Shown: positions 48,902 through 58,321, counted from the first letter of the stretch. The stretch is DNA of 64,000 bases from Micromonospora_G sp044458865 (GCF_044458865.1 NZ_JBITIH010000020.1:1-64000); one strand, 5' to 3'. Made by a program: numbers and translations. Notes: generated by a model from the sequence alone, not told the origin.

Positions 48902-49603
48902 CTGGTCACCGGCACCGACACCGATGTCGGCAAGACGGTGGTCACGGCGGCGATCACTGCCGCCGCACAGGCCGCCGGGCTCCGGGTCGCCGTGATCAAA
49001 CCCGGTCAGACCGGTACGGTCACCGGCGCCCCGTCCGACATCGACACGGTCAACCGGTTGGCCGCCCCGCTGACCGCCCGTACGCTGGCGAACTTCCCCG
49101 AACCCCTCGCCCCGCTGGCCGCGGCGAGGGTGGCGGCGGCAGAGCCGCTGGAGCTGTACGCGGTGGTCGACGCGGTACGGGCGGAGACCGACAAGCACGA
49201 CCTGGTGCTGGTCGAGGGGGCCGGCGGGCTGCTCGTCCCGATGGGCGTACGCCCCTCCGGTGAACCGTGGACCGTCGCCGACCTGGCTGTCTCGCTCGGC
49301 GCACCGGCGGTGGTGGTGGCCCGCGCCGGCCTGGGCACGCTCAACCACACCGCGCTCACCCTGGAGGCGCTGGAACGGCGGGCGGTGCCGGCCGGGGTGG
49401 TGCTCGGAGCCTGGCCGAACGAGCCGGAACTGGTGCACTGGGCCAACCTCAGCGAGCTGGTGCCGAACATGGTCGGCGCGCTCCCCGACGGGGCCGGGAC
49501 GATGGACCCGGGCGTCTTCCGGCGCTCAGCCCCGGGCTGGCTCACCCCGGCGCTCTACGGCGTCCTCGACGACTGGCGGACCTGGGCCGACGACGTCCAC
49601 TGA
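48872..49603 (+). CDS. bioD: Dethiobiotin synthetase
   Basis: A 243-residue ATP-dependent carboxylase. The P-loop is GTDTDVGKT (14-22), with VIKPGQTGT, the Glu-Gly-Ala-Gly-Gly motif in VLVEGAGGLLVPMG, and an N-E-P-type adenine site late (AWPNEPEL). It makes dethiobiotin for BioB. GTG 48872 lies in the second copy of a tandem duplication; the same start in the first copy is out of frame. The stop codon is inside a 17-bp tandem repeat. Confidence 0.92.
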   Translation: MSDTSWRGPILVTGTDTDVGKTVVTAAITAAAQAAGLRVAVIKPGQTGTVTGAPSDIDTVNRLAAPLTARTLANFPEPLAPLAAARVAAAEPLELYAVVDAVRAETDKHDLVLVEGAGGLLVPMGVRPSGEPWTVADLAVSLGAPAVVVARAGLGTLNHTALTLEALERRAVPAGVVLGAWPNEPELVHWANLSELVPNMVGALPDGAGTMDPGVFRRSAPGWLTPALYGVLDDWRTWADDVH

Positions 49604-49637
49604 CCGACGACGTCCACTGACCGTCGGCGTCCAGCGA
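49587..49637 (+). repeat. 17-bp tandem repeat spanning the bioD stop
   Basis: 49587-49603 and 49604-49620 are identical (ccgacgacgtccactga), with a degenerate third unit at 49621-49637. The first unit ends with the bioD stop codon. Confidence 0.9.
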
Positions 49638-49668
49638 GCGTCGATTCGCGGTCAGGCGGCAGGCGTTG

Positions 49669-49714
49669 GGAGGGGCCCCTTATACATCGGAATCCGATAA
49701 CAGGGGGCCCTTCC
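49669..49714. terminator. Bidirectional hairpin between bioD and the P450 gene
   Basis: Outer arms 49669-49679 and 49704-49714 pair over 11 bp with one G-U pair. An inner ATCGGA/TCCGAT palindrome adds a second stem. The P450 stop codon (49680-49682) lies inside the loop. Confidence 0.65.
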
Positions 49715-50870
49715 TTACCACCAGGGCGTCGGGCATGCGGAAGGAGAGGTTGTCGGGGCACCAGGGGGCGCGTACGACGGTGACGCCGTGGAGCAGGGGA
49801 GCGGTCTGCGCCACCACCACGGCGGCTTCCATCCGGGTGAGCTGGGCACCGACGCAGCGGTGCGCGCCGGCGCCGAAGGCGAGGTGTCGGCGCGATCCCG
49901 GCTGACCGGGCCGGAACTCCTCCGGCTCGGCGACCACCGCCGGGTCCCGGCCGGCACGGGCGAGCCACAGTACGACGCTGCGCCCGGCCGGTACGTCGAC
50001 CCCGCCGAGGGTGGTGTCCCGGGCGGCCACCCGTCGCCAGGTGACGATCGGCGGCTCCAGCCGCAGTCCCTCCTCGACCACGTCGGCCACCTCGACCGTG
50101 CCGTCGGCGAGCCCGCGTCGTACCTCGGGTTCGGCGGTGAGCCGGTGCAGCAGCAGGGTGAGGAACTGCGAGGTGGTCTCCTGTCCGGCGACGAGCAGGA
50201 AGAAGAGCGCGCCGACCACCACATCGGACGGGTGCCCGGCGTCGCGCAGGCGCGCGGCGAGCCCGGAGCCGGTCGCCGCGAAGTCGCGCAGCACGGTGTG
50301 GAAACGGCCGACGATCTCGGCCAGGGTCCGTTGGCGTTCGGCGTCGACCGGGGCCCAGAAGAGTTCCAGGGCGGCCCGGGTGAACTCCTTGACCACCTCG
50401 ACCCGGGTGTCGGGTAGGTCGACCAGCCGGGCCAGGACCAGCAGCGGAAGGTCGGCGGCGAGGTCGGCGTAGAGGTCGACCGGACGGCCGGCGGCGAGGT
50501 CGGCGCCGAGTCTGGCGACCCGGGTACGGACCACGCCGGTCAACCATTCCTGCTGCTCGGCGACCCGCTTGGGGTGCAGGGCGTCGGCGACGATGGCGCG
50601 GATCGCCGGGTGACTGTGCCCGCTGTTGTTGGCCAGTGTCGGTGGCAGTCGGAACCCGTACCCGGCGAGGATCCGCAGGGCGGCGACCGGCATCGGGCTC
50701 ATCGCGTCGAGGGCGTTGTCCGGCCGGTACGTTTCCGGGTCGGCGAGGACCTGACGGACGAGCGCGTGCCGGGTCACCACCAGGTGGTCGACGTCGACGT
50801 GGTCGGCGACGGTCGCGACGTCCGGCCATTGCCGGTCCACTGCTCCCACGGCCCAGCTGCGGAACAACAC
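49680..50870 (-). CDS. Cytochrome P450
   Basis: A 396-residue bacterial P450. The I-helix oxygen-binding motif is LVAGQETTS, the K-helix has EEGLRLEPP (E-x-x-R form), and the haem loop is FGAGAHRCVG with Cys339. The N-terminus is short and soluble. It starts with GTG 9 bp after the methyltransferase gene, so they are co-transcribed. Neither ferredoxin nor reductase is adjacent. Its position beside bioFD recalls BioI, which makes pimeloyl groups, but orientation is convergent and this is only a hypothesis. Confidence 0.9.
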   Translation of the reverse strand: MLFRSWAVGAVDRQWPDVATVADHVDVDHLVVTRHALVRQVLADPETYRPDNALDAMSPMPVAALRILAGYGFRLPPTLANNSGHSHPAIRAIVADALHPKRVAEQQEWLTGVVRTRVARLGADLAAGRPVDLYADLAADLPLLVLARLVDLPDTRVEVVKEFTRAALELFWAPVDAERQRTLAEIVGRFHTVLRDFAATGSGLAARLRDAGHPSDVVVGALFFLLVAGQETTSQFLTLLLHRLTAEPEVRRGLADGTVEVADVVEEGLRLEPPIVTWRRVAARDTTLGGVDVPAGRSVVLWLARAGRDPAVVAEPEEFRPGQPGSRRHLAFGAGAHRCVGAQLTRMEAAVVVAQTAPLLHGVTVVRAPWCPDNLSFRMPDALVVRKGPLLSDSDV

Positions 50871-50879
50871 GCCGCTACG

Positions 50880-51551
50880 CTACCCAGCGCCGCCCGGCCG
50901 ACCCGGGTCGAGTTGCCAGACCGTGGTGGGCTTCACCCGTACGCTCTCCAGCGCGGGCGGGACGGGCACCTGGTACGTGGCGAGCGCGGTGAAGCGGGAA
51001 CGGGGCAGGAAGGCCCGGTCGGGGTCGCCGACGAGCACCCGGGCACCGCCACGGGCGGCGCGCAGCAGGAAGCGCAGCACCCGGTTGGCCATCGCCTGGC
51101 TGTAGAAGACGTCCCCGGCGAGGACCAGGTCGGCGTCGCCGGCGTTCTCGTCGTCCAGGATGTCGGCCACGGTGATGTCGACCCGGACGTCGTTGGCCTT
51201 GGCGTTCAGTTCGATCGCGGCGCCGGCCCGCTGGTCGATCTCGACGGCGCGTACGTGGTCGGCGCCGGCCCGGGCGGCGGCGACGGCGACCAGGCCGGAG
51301 CCGGAGGCGAAGTCGAGTACCCGCCGGCCGGTCACCTCGTCGGGGTGGTCGAGCAGGTAGCGGGCCAGGGCCTGCCCGCCGGCCCAGGCGAAGGCCCAGA
51401 ACGGTGGGGGCTGTTCGCTGCGGAACTCGCCCTCGGTGAGCTGCCACAGACCGATCGGTTCGTCGGCCTGGTGCAGTTGGACCTCCGGGATGAACGCGAC
51501 GGGGGCCAGGCGGGCATGCAGGCGGACGAACGCCGCCGAGGTTTCGGACAC
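50880..51551 (-). CDS. Class I SAM-dependent methyltransferase
   Basis: A 223-residue methyltransferase of the group near ETFB-lysine and nicotinamide-type enzymes. PFWAFAWAGGQALARYLLDHP is followed by the SAM loop VLDFASGSGLVAVAAARAGA, VRAVEIDQRAGAAIELNAKAN and DLVLAGDVFYSQ (motif IV, G/D-x-FY). GTG 51551 directly follows GGGAG, with CACAAT further upstream. It is first in a two-gene unit with the P450. The substrate is unknown. Confidence 0.85.
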   Translation of the reverse strand: MSETSAAFVRLHARLAPVAFIPEVQLHQADEPIGLWQLTEGEFRSEQPPPFWAFAWAGGQALARYLLDHPDEVTGRRVLDFASGSGLVAVAAARAGADHVRAVEIDQRAGAAIELNAKANDVRVDITVADILDDENAGDADLVLAGDVFYSQAMANRVLRFLLRAARGGARVLVGDPDRAFLPRSRFTALATYQVPVPPALESVRVKPTTVWQLDPGRPGGAG

Positions 51552-51689
51552 CTCCCGGATTGTGCCGGGGCGGGGGTGTCGGCGTGTCGCGGGGGTTGGG
51601 TGACCGGTTCACTACGTCGGGTGAAAGTGAGGGGTTTCATTGGCGCTGGGTGCGGGATCTCGCCCTTTTCCCACCACCTAATCCCGTTC

Positions 51690-51695
51690 TAGCGT
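51690..51695 (+). promoter_or_regulatory. -10 box (TAGCGT) for the following membrane protein
   Basis: TAGCGT at 51690-51695 would start a message about 50 nt before the GTG at 51751. The same hexamer recurs before several genes in the window. Confidence 0.35.
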
Positions 51696-51750
51696 TGCGG
51701 GGAGTAGTCGGATCACCGACTGGTGACAGCGGAATGTGAATGGAGGCGTG

Positions 51751-52773
51751 GTGGCGGTACGTCGGTTCATCGGCCGGCTGGGCGCCGTACTGGCGTGTGT
51801 GACCGGGGTCGGTCTGGTCGCCACCGGTACGCCGGCCGGCGCGGCGCCGGGATTCGACACCCGGCTGGAACTGCCGGGTCAGTTCACGGCGGGCGGTGCC
51901 CCGGTGACCGTCGCGGCCGTGGTCTCCACCACCGATCGGGGCGACTGCCGCAAGGTCCGTTGGTCCATGGTGTTGCGGGTGGACGGATTCCGGCTCGACC
52001 AGGTGCGCGTGGACCGGGTCGAGGAGACCGGTTCGTTCCCCGTACGGGTCCAGGCGGAGGGGAACGTCGCCCGGTTGACCGACACCGACCTCGACCCCGG
52101 CCAGCTCTGCCGTGACCGTACGGTGACGGCCCAGTACCGGATCGCCTTCCCCGCCGAGGCCGCCGGTGGCCGGGTGACGGTCACCGCGGAGGCGTTCGAC
52201 GCCCGGTCCCGTCTGCTCGCCAGTGGATCCGCCACCCGGACGGTGGCGGGTGACCGGGGCGCGCCGACCCCGTCGAGGACCCGCTCCTCACCGACCCCGA
52301 CCCCGTCCCCGGAGCCGTCCGAGTCGGAGGAGTCGACATCGGAGCAGGAGGCGTCCGAGGAGCTGATCCCGGTGCCGTCGGACACCCCGGCGGTGGCGTC
52401 CGGCGCCGGCGGCGGGCGTACCGACCCGGCGGCGAACTCGGGCCGGCTGGGCCTGGTCCAGGCGGGTTTCCTGACCGGGGCGCTGATGCTCTTCCTCGGC
52501 GTCGGCCTGCTGATGCGGGTCCGGCACCGGCTGCTGAACGCGATGACCAGCCGTGGCGGCGGTCGGGTCGACCAGCCGGAGTACGCCCACCCGCGTCGGA
52601 CCGCCCGCCCCGGCGGTGGGCTGTTCCGCCGGCGCGGCCGGTCCGCGGATTCCGGTGCCGACGGCACCATCGACCTCGGCGCGACCAACGGGACCGGGTA
52701 CGCCCGACCGGTCTGGCAGACCGACGAGTCCACCGGCCCGGTCTGGCGCCCCCAACGGCGAGGACGTCGCTGA
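51751..52773 (+). CDS. Exported, membrane-anchored protein of unknown function
   Basis: A 340-residue protein. A signal peptide (FIGRLGAVLACVTGVGLVATGTPAGAAPG) is followed by an immunoglobulin-like domain of about 125 residues with two Cys (GDCRKVRW, GQLCRDRT). A Ser/Thr/Pro/Glu-rich stalk leads to one transmembrane helix (LVQAGFLTGALMLFLGVGLLMRV) and a basic Gly/Arg-rich cytoplasmic tail. GTG 51751 is 4 nt after GGAGG; GTG 51748 and 51736 are alternatives. No function recognised. Confidence 0.65.
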   Translation: MAVRRFIGRLGAVLACVTGVGLVATGTPAGAAPGFDTRLELPGQFTAGGAPVTVAAVVSTTDRGDCRKVRWSMVLRVDGFRLDQVRVDRVEETGSFPVRVQAEGNVARLTDTDLDPGQLCRDRTVTAQYRIAFPAEAAGGRVTVTAEAFDARSRLLASGSATRTVAGDRGAPTPSRTRSSPTPTPSPEPSESEESTSEQEASEELIPVPSDTPAVASGAGGGRTDPAANSGRLGLVQAGFLTGALMLFLGVGLLMRVRHRLLNAMTSRGGGRVDQPEYAHPRRTARPGGGLFRRRGRSADSGADGTIDLGATNGTGYARPVWQTDESTGPVWRPQRRGRR

Positions 52774-52842
52774 CGTTTCCCCACCGACCGCCCGGGTGCC
52801 GTGTTGACCTCCTCCGGTCACGCCCCTGCCGCGGCCCCGGGC

Positions 52843-52885
52843 GCGGGTCCGGTCCGGCCGTCCGTTCTGGCCGGACCGGACCCGC
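52843..52885. terminator. 17-bp perfect bidirectional hairpin
   Basis: Arms 52843-52859 and 52869-52885 are exact reverse complements around a 9-nt loop, between convergent stops at 52773 and 52889. Confidence 0.85.
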
Positions 52886-52888
52886 TAC

Positions 52889-55819
52889 CTACCGCTCGAA
52901 CGCCTGGAACTCGGCGATCCGCACCTGGGTACGGAACGGACTGCCGGTGGCGCAGTCGGTGGTGGTCGCCGGGTCGCTGTCCTGCTCACCGGCGTAGAGC
53001 GGACCGCCGGTGCACTGGCTGGCGGTCACCTCCAGCCGCAGGTGGGTCGCGGTCGTCTTGGGAATGTCGAACGACCGCAGGTTCAGGTCCCGGGTGTACG
53101 GCCGGAACGCCCCGCCGGGGAACGCGTCGGACCGGCTGGTGTAGACCCTCCGGTAGTTCGCGTCGTCGGCGCAGTTGGCCCGACGGGAGTCGCAGGACAG
53201 TACGGTGAACGACCGCAGCGCCGTGAGCGCGTTCTGGCTGCCGGTGTCGACGTCGCCGGTGATCGCCGGGCGCAGGAAGGCGCTGACGTTCACCCGCCGT
53301 ACGGTCTGCGCGCCGGGCAGCGCCACCGTCACCCGCTTGCCGGCGACCCCGTCCAGGGAGGCCCAGTTGGTGGTCTCGGTGTCGTCGGCGATCTGGTCGA
53401 GGTTGACCCCGTCACCGCTGATCACCGCGCCCCCGGCGAGCGAGGCGAGGTTGCGCTCCAGGTCCAGGTCGAACTTCTCCCGCTCGCCCGAGTGGAACTT
53501 CTCGGTGAACCGGGAGTGCCCGAAGCCGGGGGCGACGGCGAGGAAGGAGAACTCCTTACCGGGCACGATCTCGAAGGTGTCCGGCAGCGCGGTGGCCGGG
53601 TCGGTGTCGGCGATCGGCACCGCACGGGCCTCGTACTCGCCGACGTAGAGCCGGATCGGCGCACCGGCGCTGTCGCCCTTGCCTCGGAGGGTGACCGTGG
53701 CGTTGCGGGCGTGCGGGGAGGCGAAGCTCGGCGTCGGGTCGGTGTCCGCGGAGTTGACCGTGGCGGCGTCCCGGCCCATGCCCGACTCGGCGAAGGCGTT
53801 CCAGATGATGTCCTGGTTGCGACCGCCGAAGCGGAGCTGGTCGGCGGCGAGCATGTTGTCCCGCATGTCGAGCATGCTCACCTGGCTGACCGCCTGGAGC
53901 AGCATCGAGTCGAAGACGAGCTGCGACCAGCGCCGGTTGCCCGGGCACTTGTCGACCGCCAGCTTGCCTTCGGCACAGGCGAGTTGGGTCGACTCCTTGC
54001 CGTCGCCGTACCGGTCGACGAAGGCCGAGCGGACCCGGTAGTTGGTCGCGCCCCAGATCTCACCGTCGGCGTGCACCGCCGGGCCGGAGAGGGCGTAACC
54101 GACGTCGGAGTAGTTCAGCGGGCTGCGGCTCAGGTCGTAGTTGCGGATGCCGCTCTCGTTGTTGCCGGTGACGTAGGCGCCGACGATGAACGGGGTCTTG
54201 CCGGCCGGCCGCATGTCGTGCTGGTAGAGGTATTCGGTGCCGAGCAGGTCGCTCCACGACTCACCCATCGCGCCGCCCTGGTGGCCGCCGATGCCGGCGT
54301 CCGGACCGGCGATCATCCGGTTGCTGATCGCGTGGGTGTACTCGTGCCCGATCACCGTCATGTCGTAGTCGCCGTCCACGCAGGGCGGGTACGACGTACC
54401 GGCGATCGGCTGCCAGAGGTACATGTTGGTGCTCGGCGGCAGGCCGTCGCGCGGGGTGGACTGGTTGGCGTTGTTCCGGTTGCCGGTCAGCGCGCCCTGC
54501 TGGGCGCGGCCCTGTTCGGCGTCGCCACCGAGTCCTTCACCGGTGAGGTTGACCGCCTGGAGGTTCCACGCGCCCTCGTCGAAGCCGAGGTGGTACGCCC
54601 AGTCGTGCATCCGGTTGTGCATGGCGAACAGGTTGGCGGTGGCGGCGTCGATGTCGTTGCGCTCCGGCGAGGTGAACACGTCGGGGCTGCACCTGCTCTG
54701 CTTCCACTGGTCGGTGAAGGGGTAGATGTAGTCCCGGGTCGGGCTCGGCGTGGCCGGCACCGCCGGGGTGCCGGCACCCCAGGAGACGACGTTGTTCGCC
54801 GAGTTGCCCCGGGTGGTCTCGGTGGAGGTGCCGGTGGCGAGGTCGACGTCCCACGCCTCGCCGCTGGCGGCGTCCTTCACCGTACGCTCACAGCCGCGTT
54901 CCCACTTCTGGCACCAGACGACCCGGTCGTCGTGACGCGGGTGCGACTTGCTCGGCGGGTTCGCCGGGAAGACGGCCCACTGCGGGTTGTCCGAGTCGTA
55001 GTCGACCAGGTCCTCGCGGATCAGCACGCTGCGGTCGGTGCCGTCGACGAAGGTGGTGAACGCCGCCGGCTCCTCGCCGCTCTTGCCGATAAGGGTCACC
55101 TCCCAGGCGGCCCGGTTGCCGTCGACCGGCGTCGGCACCGCGACCTTGCGCAGGTCGTGGGTGGCCACCTGGTCGGCGGTGAGGCCCGCGTCGGCGAGGG
55201 CGGCGGCGTACGCCTCGTCGGCGGTGATGGTGAGCGGGGCCGGGGCGCTGCTGTCGCGGGTGAGCGAGGAGCTGACGTGGATCACGCTGCCCCGGTCGAC
55301 CGCGATGCTGACCAGCCCGTCGAAGCCGGCCGGCAGGTCACCGAGACGCTGCCGCAGGGTGACCACGGCACCGGTGCCGATCTGGCGGACCAGCAGTTTG
55401 TCCATGGCGGCGACGGCGGCGGCGTCCAGACCGAACAGGTCGCGCTGGGAGACCAGGTACTGCCGGGCGGCGGTTTCCGGGTCGGCGGCCAGGCCGGTGG
55501 CGAGCGCGGCGGTGCCGGGGCCGAGCGCGTGCGGGGTGCCGAGGGCGTTCCACCGTACCGACGGGTCGACCTTGCCGGCGACGGAGCGCTGGGCGCTGCT
55601 CGGGGCTGCCGTACCCCTGCGGTTGTCCTTGTCGCGGGCCTGGTGGTCGTGGTCGAAGGCGTCCTTCGCGGCGGCGGGTGTCGCCGGCGTCGCCGTCTCG
55701 GGAGCGGCGGCGGTGGCCGGGGTGGCTCCGGGCAGCGTGGCCGCGAGTACGACGGCCGTGACGAACGCGGGCATCGCCCGCCATCTGGTGCCGAACACTG
55801 TCCGCTCGGGTTGGTGCAA
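52889..55819 (-). CDS. Secreted M36 fungalysin-type metallopeptidase
   Basis: A 976-residue secreted protease. A signal peptide (about 1-38) and a long propeptide (to about 300, containing GLVSIAVDRGSVIHVSSSLT typical of FTP/PepSY modules) precede the catalytic domain. The zinc site is GHEYTH (His492, Glu493, His496), with the third-ligand region GGAMGESWSDLLGTEYLY near 517. NLFAMHNRMHDWAYHLGF and the C-terminal WSQLVFDSML helix are characteristic. A C-terminal beta-sandwich of about 270 residues follows. TTG 55819 is 5 nt after AGGAGG. It would digest extracellular protein for nitrogen. Confidence 0.9.
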   Translation of the reverse strand: MHQPERTVFGTRWRAMPAFVTAVVLAATLPGATPATAAAPETATPATPAAAKDAFDHDHQARDKDNRRGTAAPSSAQRSVAGKVDPSVRWNALGTPHALGPGTAALATGLAADPETAARQYLVSQRDLFGLDAAAVAAMDKLLVRQIGTGAVVTLRQRLGDLPAGFDGLVSIAVDRGSVIHVSSSLTRDSSAPAPLTITADEAYAAALADAGLTADQVATHDLRKVAVPTPVDGNRAAWEVTLIGKSGEEPAAFTTFVDGTDRSVLIREDLVDYDSDNPQWAVFPANPPSKSHPRHDDRVVWCQKWERGCERTVKDAASGEAWDVDLATGTSTETTRGNSANNVVSWGAGTPAVPATPSPTRDYIYPFTDQWKQSRCSPDVFTSPERNDIDAATANLFAMHNRMHDWAYHLGFDEGAWNLQAVNLTGEGLGGDAEQGRAQQGALTGNRNNANQSTPRDGLPPSTNMYLWQPIAGTSYPPCVDGDYDMTVIGHEYTHAISNRMIAGPDAGIGGHQGGAMGESWSDLLGTEYLYQHDMRPAGKTPFIVGAYVTGNNESGIRNYDLSRSPLNYSDVGYALSGPAVHADGEIWGATNYRVRSAFVDRYGDGKESTQLACAEGKLAVDKCPGNRRWSQLVFDSMLLQAVSQVSMLDMRDNMLAADQLRFGGRNQDIIWNAFAESGMGRDAATVNSADTDPTPSFASPHARNATVTLRGKGDSAGAPIRLYVGEYEARAVPIADTDPATALPDTFEIVPGKEFSFLAVAPGFGHSRFTEKFHSGEREKFDLDLERNLASLAGGAVISGDGVNLDQIADDTETTNWASLDGVAGKRVTVALPGAQTVRRVNVSAFLRPAITGDVDTGSQNALTALRSFTVLSCDSRRANCADDANYRRVYTSRSDAFPGGAFRPYTRDLNLRSFDIPKTTATHLRLEVTASQCTGGPLYAGEQDSDPATTTDCATGSPFRTQVRIAEFQAFER

Positions 55820-55847
55820 GGGGTCCTCCTCGGACGGCGCCGCGAAA

Positions 55848-55870
55848 GAGCCGACCGGTCAGGTCGGCTC
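55848..55870 (-). promoter_or_regulatory. 9-bp hairpin in the protease leader
   Basis: GAGCCGACC at 55848-55856 pairs with GGTCGGCTC at 55862-55870 around a 5-nt loop, about 30 nt upstream of the start of the M36 gene and thus probably in its mRNA leader. Confidence 0.4.
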
Positions 55871-55936
55871 CGCGCGATGGTGTAGGTGCATAGGTTTAGA
55901 TATGTGAATACCAGCCGGCACCCGATCATGGCAAGA

Positions 55937-55970
55937 AGAGATCACGTACGGTGGTCCGACCGTGATCTCT
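55937..55970 (-). terminator. 10-bp hairpin after the acyltransferase gene
   Basis: AGAGATCACG (55937-55946) and CGTGATCTCT (55961-55970) are exact complements with an inner short stem. It lies 11 bp beyond the stop at 55982. Confidence 0.7.
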
Positions 55971-55981
55971 GGTGATGACGC

Positions 55982-58111
55982 TCAGCTCAGCGCGAAGTCG
56001 ATTTCGGCGCGCAGCCTCGGCGAGAGGCTGCGGGCGTAGCTGGCGGTCAGGTGGTTGGTGTCCCGGTAGACCAGCATGCCGCCGATCACCGCCGCGCACC
56101 GGTCGGTGGGGCAGATCGCGTCGTTGAGACCGACCAGGTGCACGCCGCTCAGCCCGTCCGCGGCCTTCGCCTGGATCGGGCCGACCCCCTTCTCAAGGTC
56201 GGCGCGGGCGGTGGTGCACTCGGTCAGCCGGTCCGCGTGCGTGGAGACGCACTCGACGATGTCGATCCCGGGCTGCGGCGTCCCCTGGAGCACGATGGTC
56301 GGCACCTTCGCCTCCGCCATCGCCGACCAGGTCTGCCGGAACCCCTGGGCGAGCGCGGTCCGACCGGCGTTGCCGTTCACCACCCGGCCGTCGCGCACCG
56401 GGCTGTAGAGCGAACTGCTGGTGACCAGGAGTTTCGGCCGTTCGGCGCCGGTCAGCCGGTCGCGTACGCTGCGGTTCCACTCGGTACAGCTCGTGTTGGG
56501 CCGCCCCGCCCGGGCCACCGTGATGCCGAGCAGCGGGCAGGCGGCCTTGGTGTACGTGACCACACGCCAGCCGTTCGCCTCGGCGATCTCCTGGAGGGTC
56601 GGCAACCACTGGGCCGCGTGGGAGTCGCCGGCGAGCGCGACGGTGAAGTCGGAGTCCCGCTTGCCGTAGACGCAGGTGCGTACCTTGCTCTCCTGCTGTT
56701 CTGACAGGCAGTCGTCGTCGTACACGTCGGGCAGGTCCTTGCGGGCGGCCATCGGCGCCGGGAAGATCGTGTCGACCCTGTCGACCGGTGCGCCGGCCGG
56801 ATTGTCCCGTGGCTCCGGACCGAGTACGGCGGCACCGAGCGGCCCGGTCGGGGCTGCCGGAGCCGTGCCGGAGGCGGTCGACCGGGGAGTCAGGGAGCTG
56901 GCGGTGGTCACCTGGGCCGGCGGCCAGACAGTGAGCGGGAAGAGCAACCCCATCACCACGGTCGTGACGGTGCAGACCAGGCCGAGTTGCAGGGCCCGTA
57001 CCGGTTGCAGAGTGAACCATGTCGCCCGACGTGCCGGGTTCTCCACGTACCGGTAGGTCAGCCAGGCCAGGGCGACGGAGAGGAGCACCACCACCAGGCC
57101 GGCACCCACTCCCAACTCGCCGAACCGGGCCTCGGCGGCGACCAGCAGCGGCCAGTGCCACAGGTAGAGCGAGTAGGAGATGGCCCCGACCGCGCGGATC
57201 GGCCGTAGCCCGAGTAGTCGTCCCGGACCGCCCTGACCAGCGGCGGTTCCGGCGGCGATCAGCGCGGCGGCGCCGAGGGTCGGTACCAGGGCCCGGTAAC
57301 CGGGGAACGGACTGGCCTCGGTGAGCAGCAGCGCGCCGAGCATGATGGTGGCGAGCCCGGCCCAGCCGAGGACGACTGCGGCGAGCCGGGGGAGCGCGAC
57401 GAGGCGCCGGCTCAGGATCGCCAGCCCGCCACCGACGGCCAGTTCCCAGATCCGGGTGGTGGTGACGAAGAACGCCGACTCGGGGTTGCTCTGGGTGAGG
57501 TGTACCGACCAGGCGAACGATCCGACCGCGACCAGGCCCAGGCAGAGCAGCAGCCGGGGACGCAGCCGCCCCGGCCAGCGGTGCGCCACCCACACCCCGA
57601 CCAGGATCAGCAACAGTGGCCAGAGCAGGTAGAACTGCTCCTCCACGGCGAGTGACCAGTAGTGCTGGAGGATGCTCGGTGGCTCGTTCGCGGCCAGGTA
57701 GTCGACCGCCTGGGTGGCCAGTCGCCAGTTCATCACGTACGACCCGCTGGCGACGACGTCCCAGCCGGTCTGTAGCCACCGGGTCCGGGGCAGGAACAGG
57801 TAGGTGAGCAGGAGCGACGCGGCGAGGACCAGGGCCGCCGCGGGTAGGAGCCGTTTCGCGCGCCGGGCGTAGAAGCCGACCAGGGAGATCTTGCCGGTCC
57901 GCTCCAGTTCGGAGACGAGCAGTCCGGTGATCAGGAATCCGGAGATGACAAAGAAGACGTCCACGCCGATGAATCCGCCGGGTACGACGGCGAGGTCGAT
58001 GTGGAAGAGCAGCACCAGTACGACCGCCAGGGCGCGCATGCCCTCGATGTCGCCTCGGAATCCACGTCCGGACCGGGTCCGGTCACCGGCCCGGCTCGCG
58101 AGCTGAGTCAT
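55982..58111 (-). CDS. Acyltransferase-3 membrane protein with SGNH domain
   Basis: A 709-residue OafA/YrhL-type O-acyltransferase. About eleven membrane helices (1-390) carry the signature residues FRGDIEGMRALAVVLVLLFH, GGFIGVDVFFVISGFLITG and HYWSLAVEEQFYLLWP. An extracellular SGNH-hydrolase domain follows (about 450-709), with the nucleophile in LAGDSHAAQW (Ser near 497) and the DTNHLT Asp-His near 690. Such proteins acetylate wall polymers or exported sugars. ATG 58111 is near a GGCGGAG site. The target is unknown. Confidence 0.9.
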   Translation of the reverse strand: MTQLASRAGDRTRSGRGFRGDIEGMRALAVVLVLLFHIDLAVVPGGFIGVDVFFVISGFLITGLLVSELERTGKISLVGFYARRAKRLLPAAALVLAASLLLTYLFLPRTRWLQTGWDVVASGSYVMNWRLATQAVDYLAANEPPSILQHYWSLAVEEQFYLLWPLLLILVGVWVAHRWPGRLRPRLLLCLGLVAVGSFAWSVHLTQSNPESAFFVTTTRIWELAVGGGLAILSRRLVALPRLAAVVLGWAGLATIMLGALLLTEASPFPGYRALVPTLGAAALIAAGTAAGQGGPGRLLGLRPIRAVGAISYSLYLWHWPLLVAAEARFGELGVGAGLVVVLLSVALAWLTYRYVENPARRATWFTLQPVRALQLGLVCTVTTVVMGLLFPLTVWPPAQVTTASSLTPRSTASGTAPAAPTGPLGAAVLGPEPRDNPAGAPVDRVDTIFPAPMAARKDLPDVYDDDCLSEQQESKVRTCVYGKRDSDFTVALAGDSHAAQWLPTLQEIAEANGWRVVTYTKAACPLLGITVARAGRPNTSCTEWNRSVRDRLTGAERPKLLVTSSSLYSPVRDGRVVNGNAGRTALAQGFRQTWSAMAEAKVPTIVLQGTPQPGIDIVECVSTHADRLTECTTARADLEKGVGPIQAKAADGLSGVHLVGLNDAICPTDRCAAVIGGMLVYRDTNHLTASYARSLSPRLRAEIDFALS

Positions 58112-58321
58112 CTCCGCCTACCCCCCTACGAGCCCGGCGCCAATCTGTAGCCAAGTCGTCTATGTCCCAATCTGGTTGATATTAGAACGACTGTGGCGGT
58201 ATTCGTGGTTTATCCGGGCAGCCCGGGCTACCCGCAGGATGGCTACGATGGCGGGCGATCCGATTCCGAGTGACTCCTGGCGATGCGGAGCCGGATCGGG
58301 CCCGACACGGGGAGGGTGCCG

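Noticed and set aside
49680..51551. P450 plus methyltransferase as a secondary-metabolite cluster
   Set aside because: No synthase, synthetase, cyclase or transporter gene lies nearby; two tailoring-type genes alone do not support a cluster.
53042..55885. A 947-residue plus-strand frame opposite the M36 protease
   Set aside because: Low-complexity Val/Gly/Arg composition with no motif; the minus strand carries HExxH and a signal peptide.
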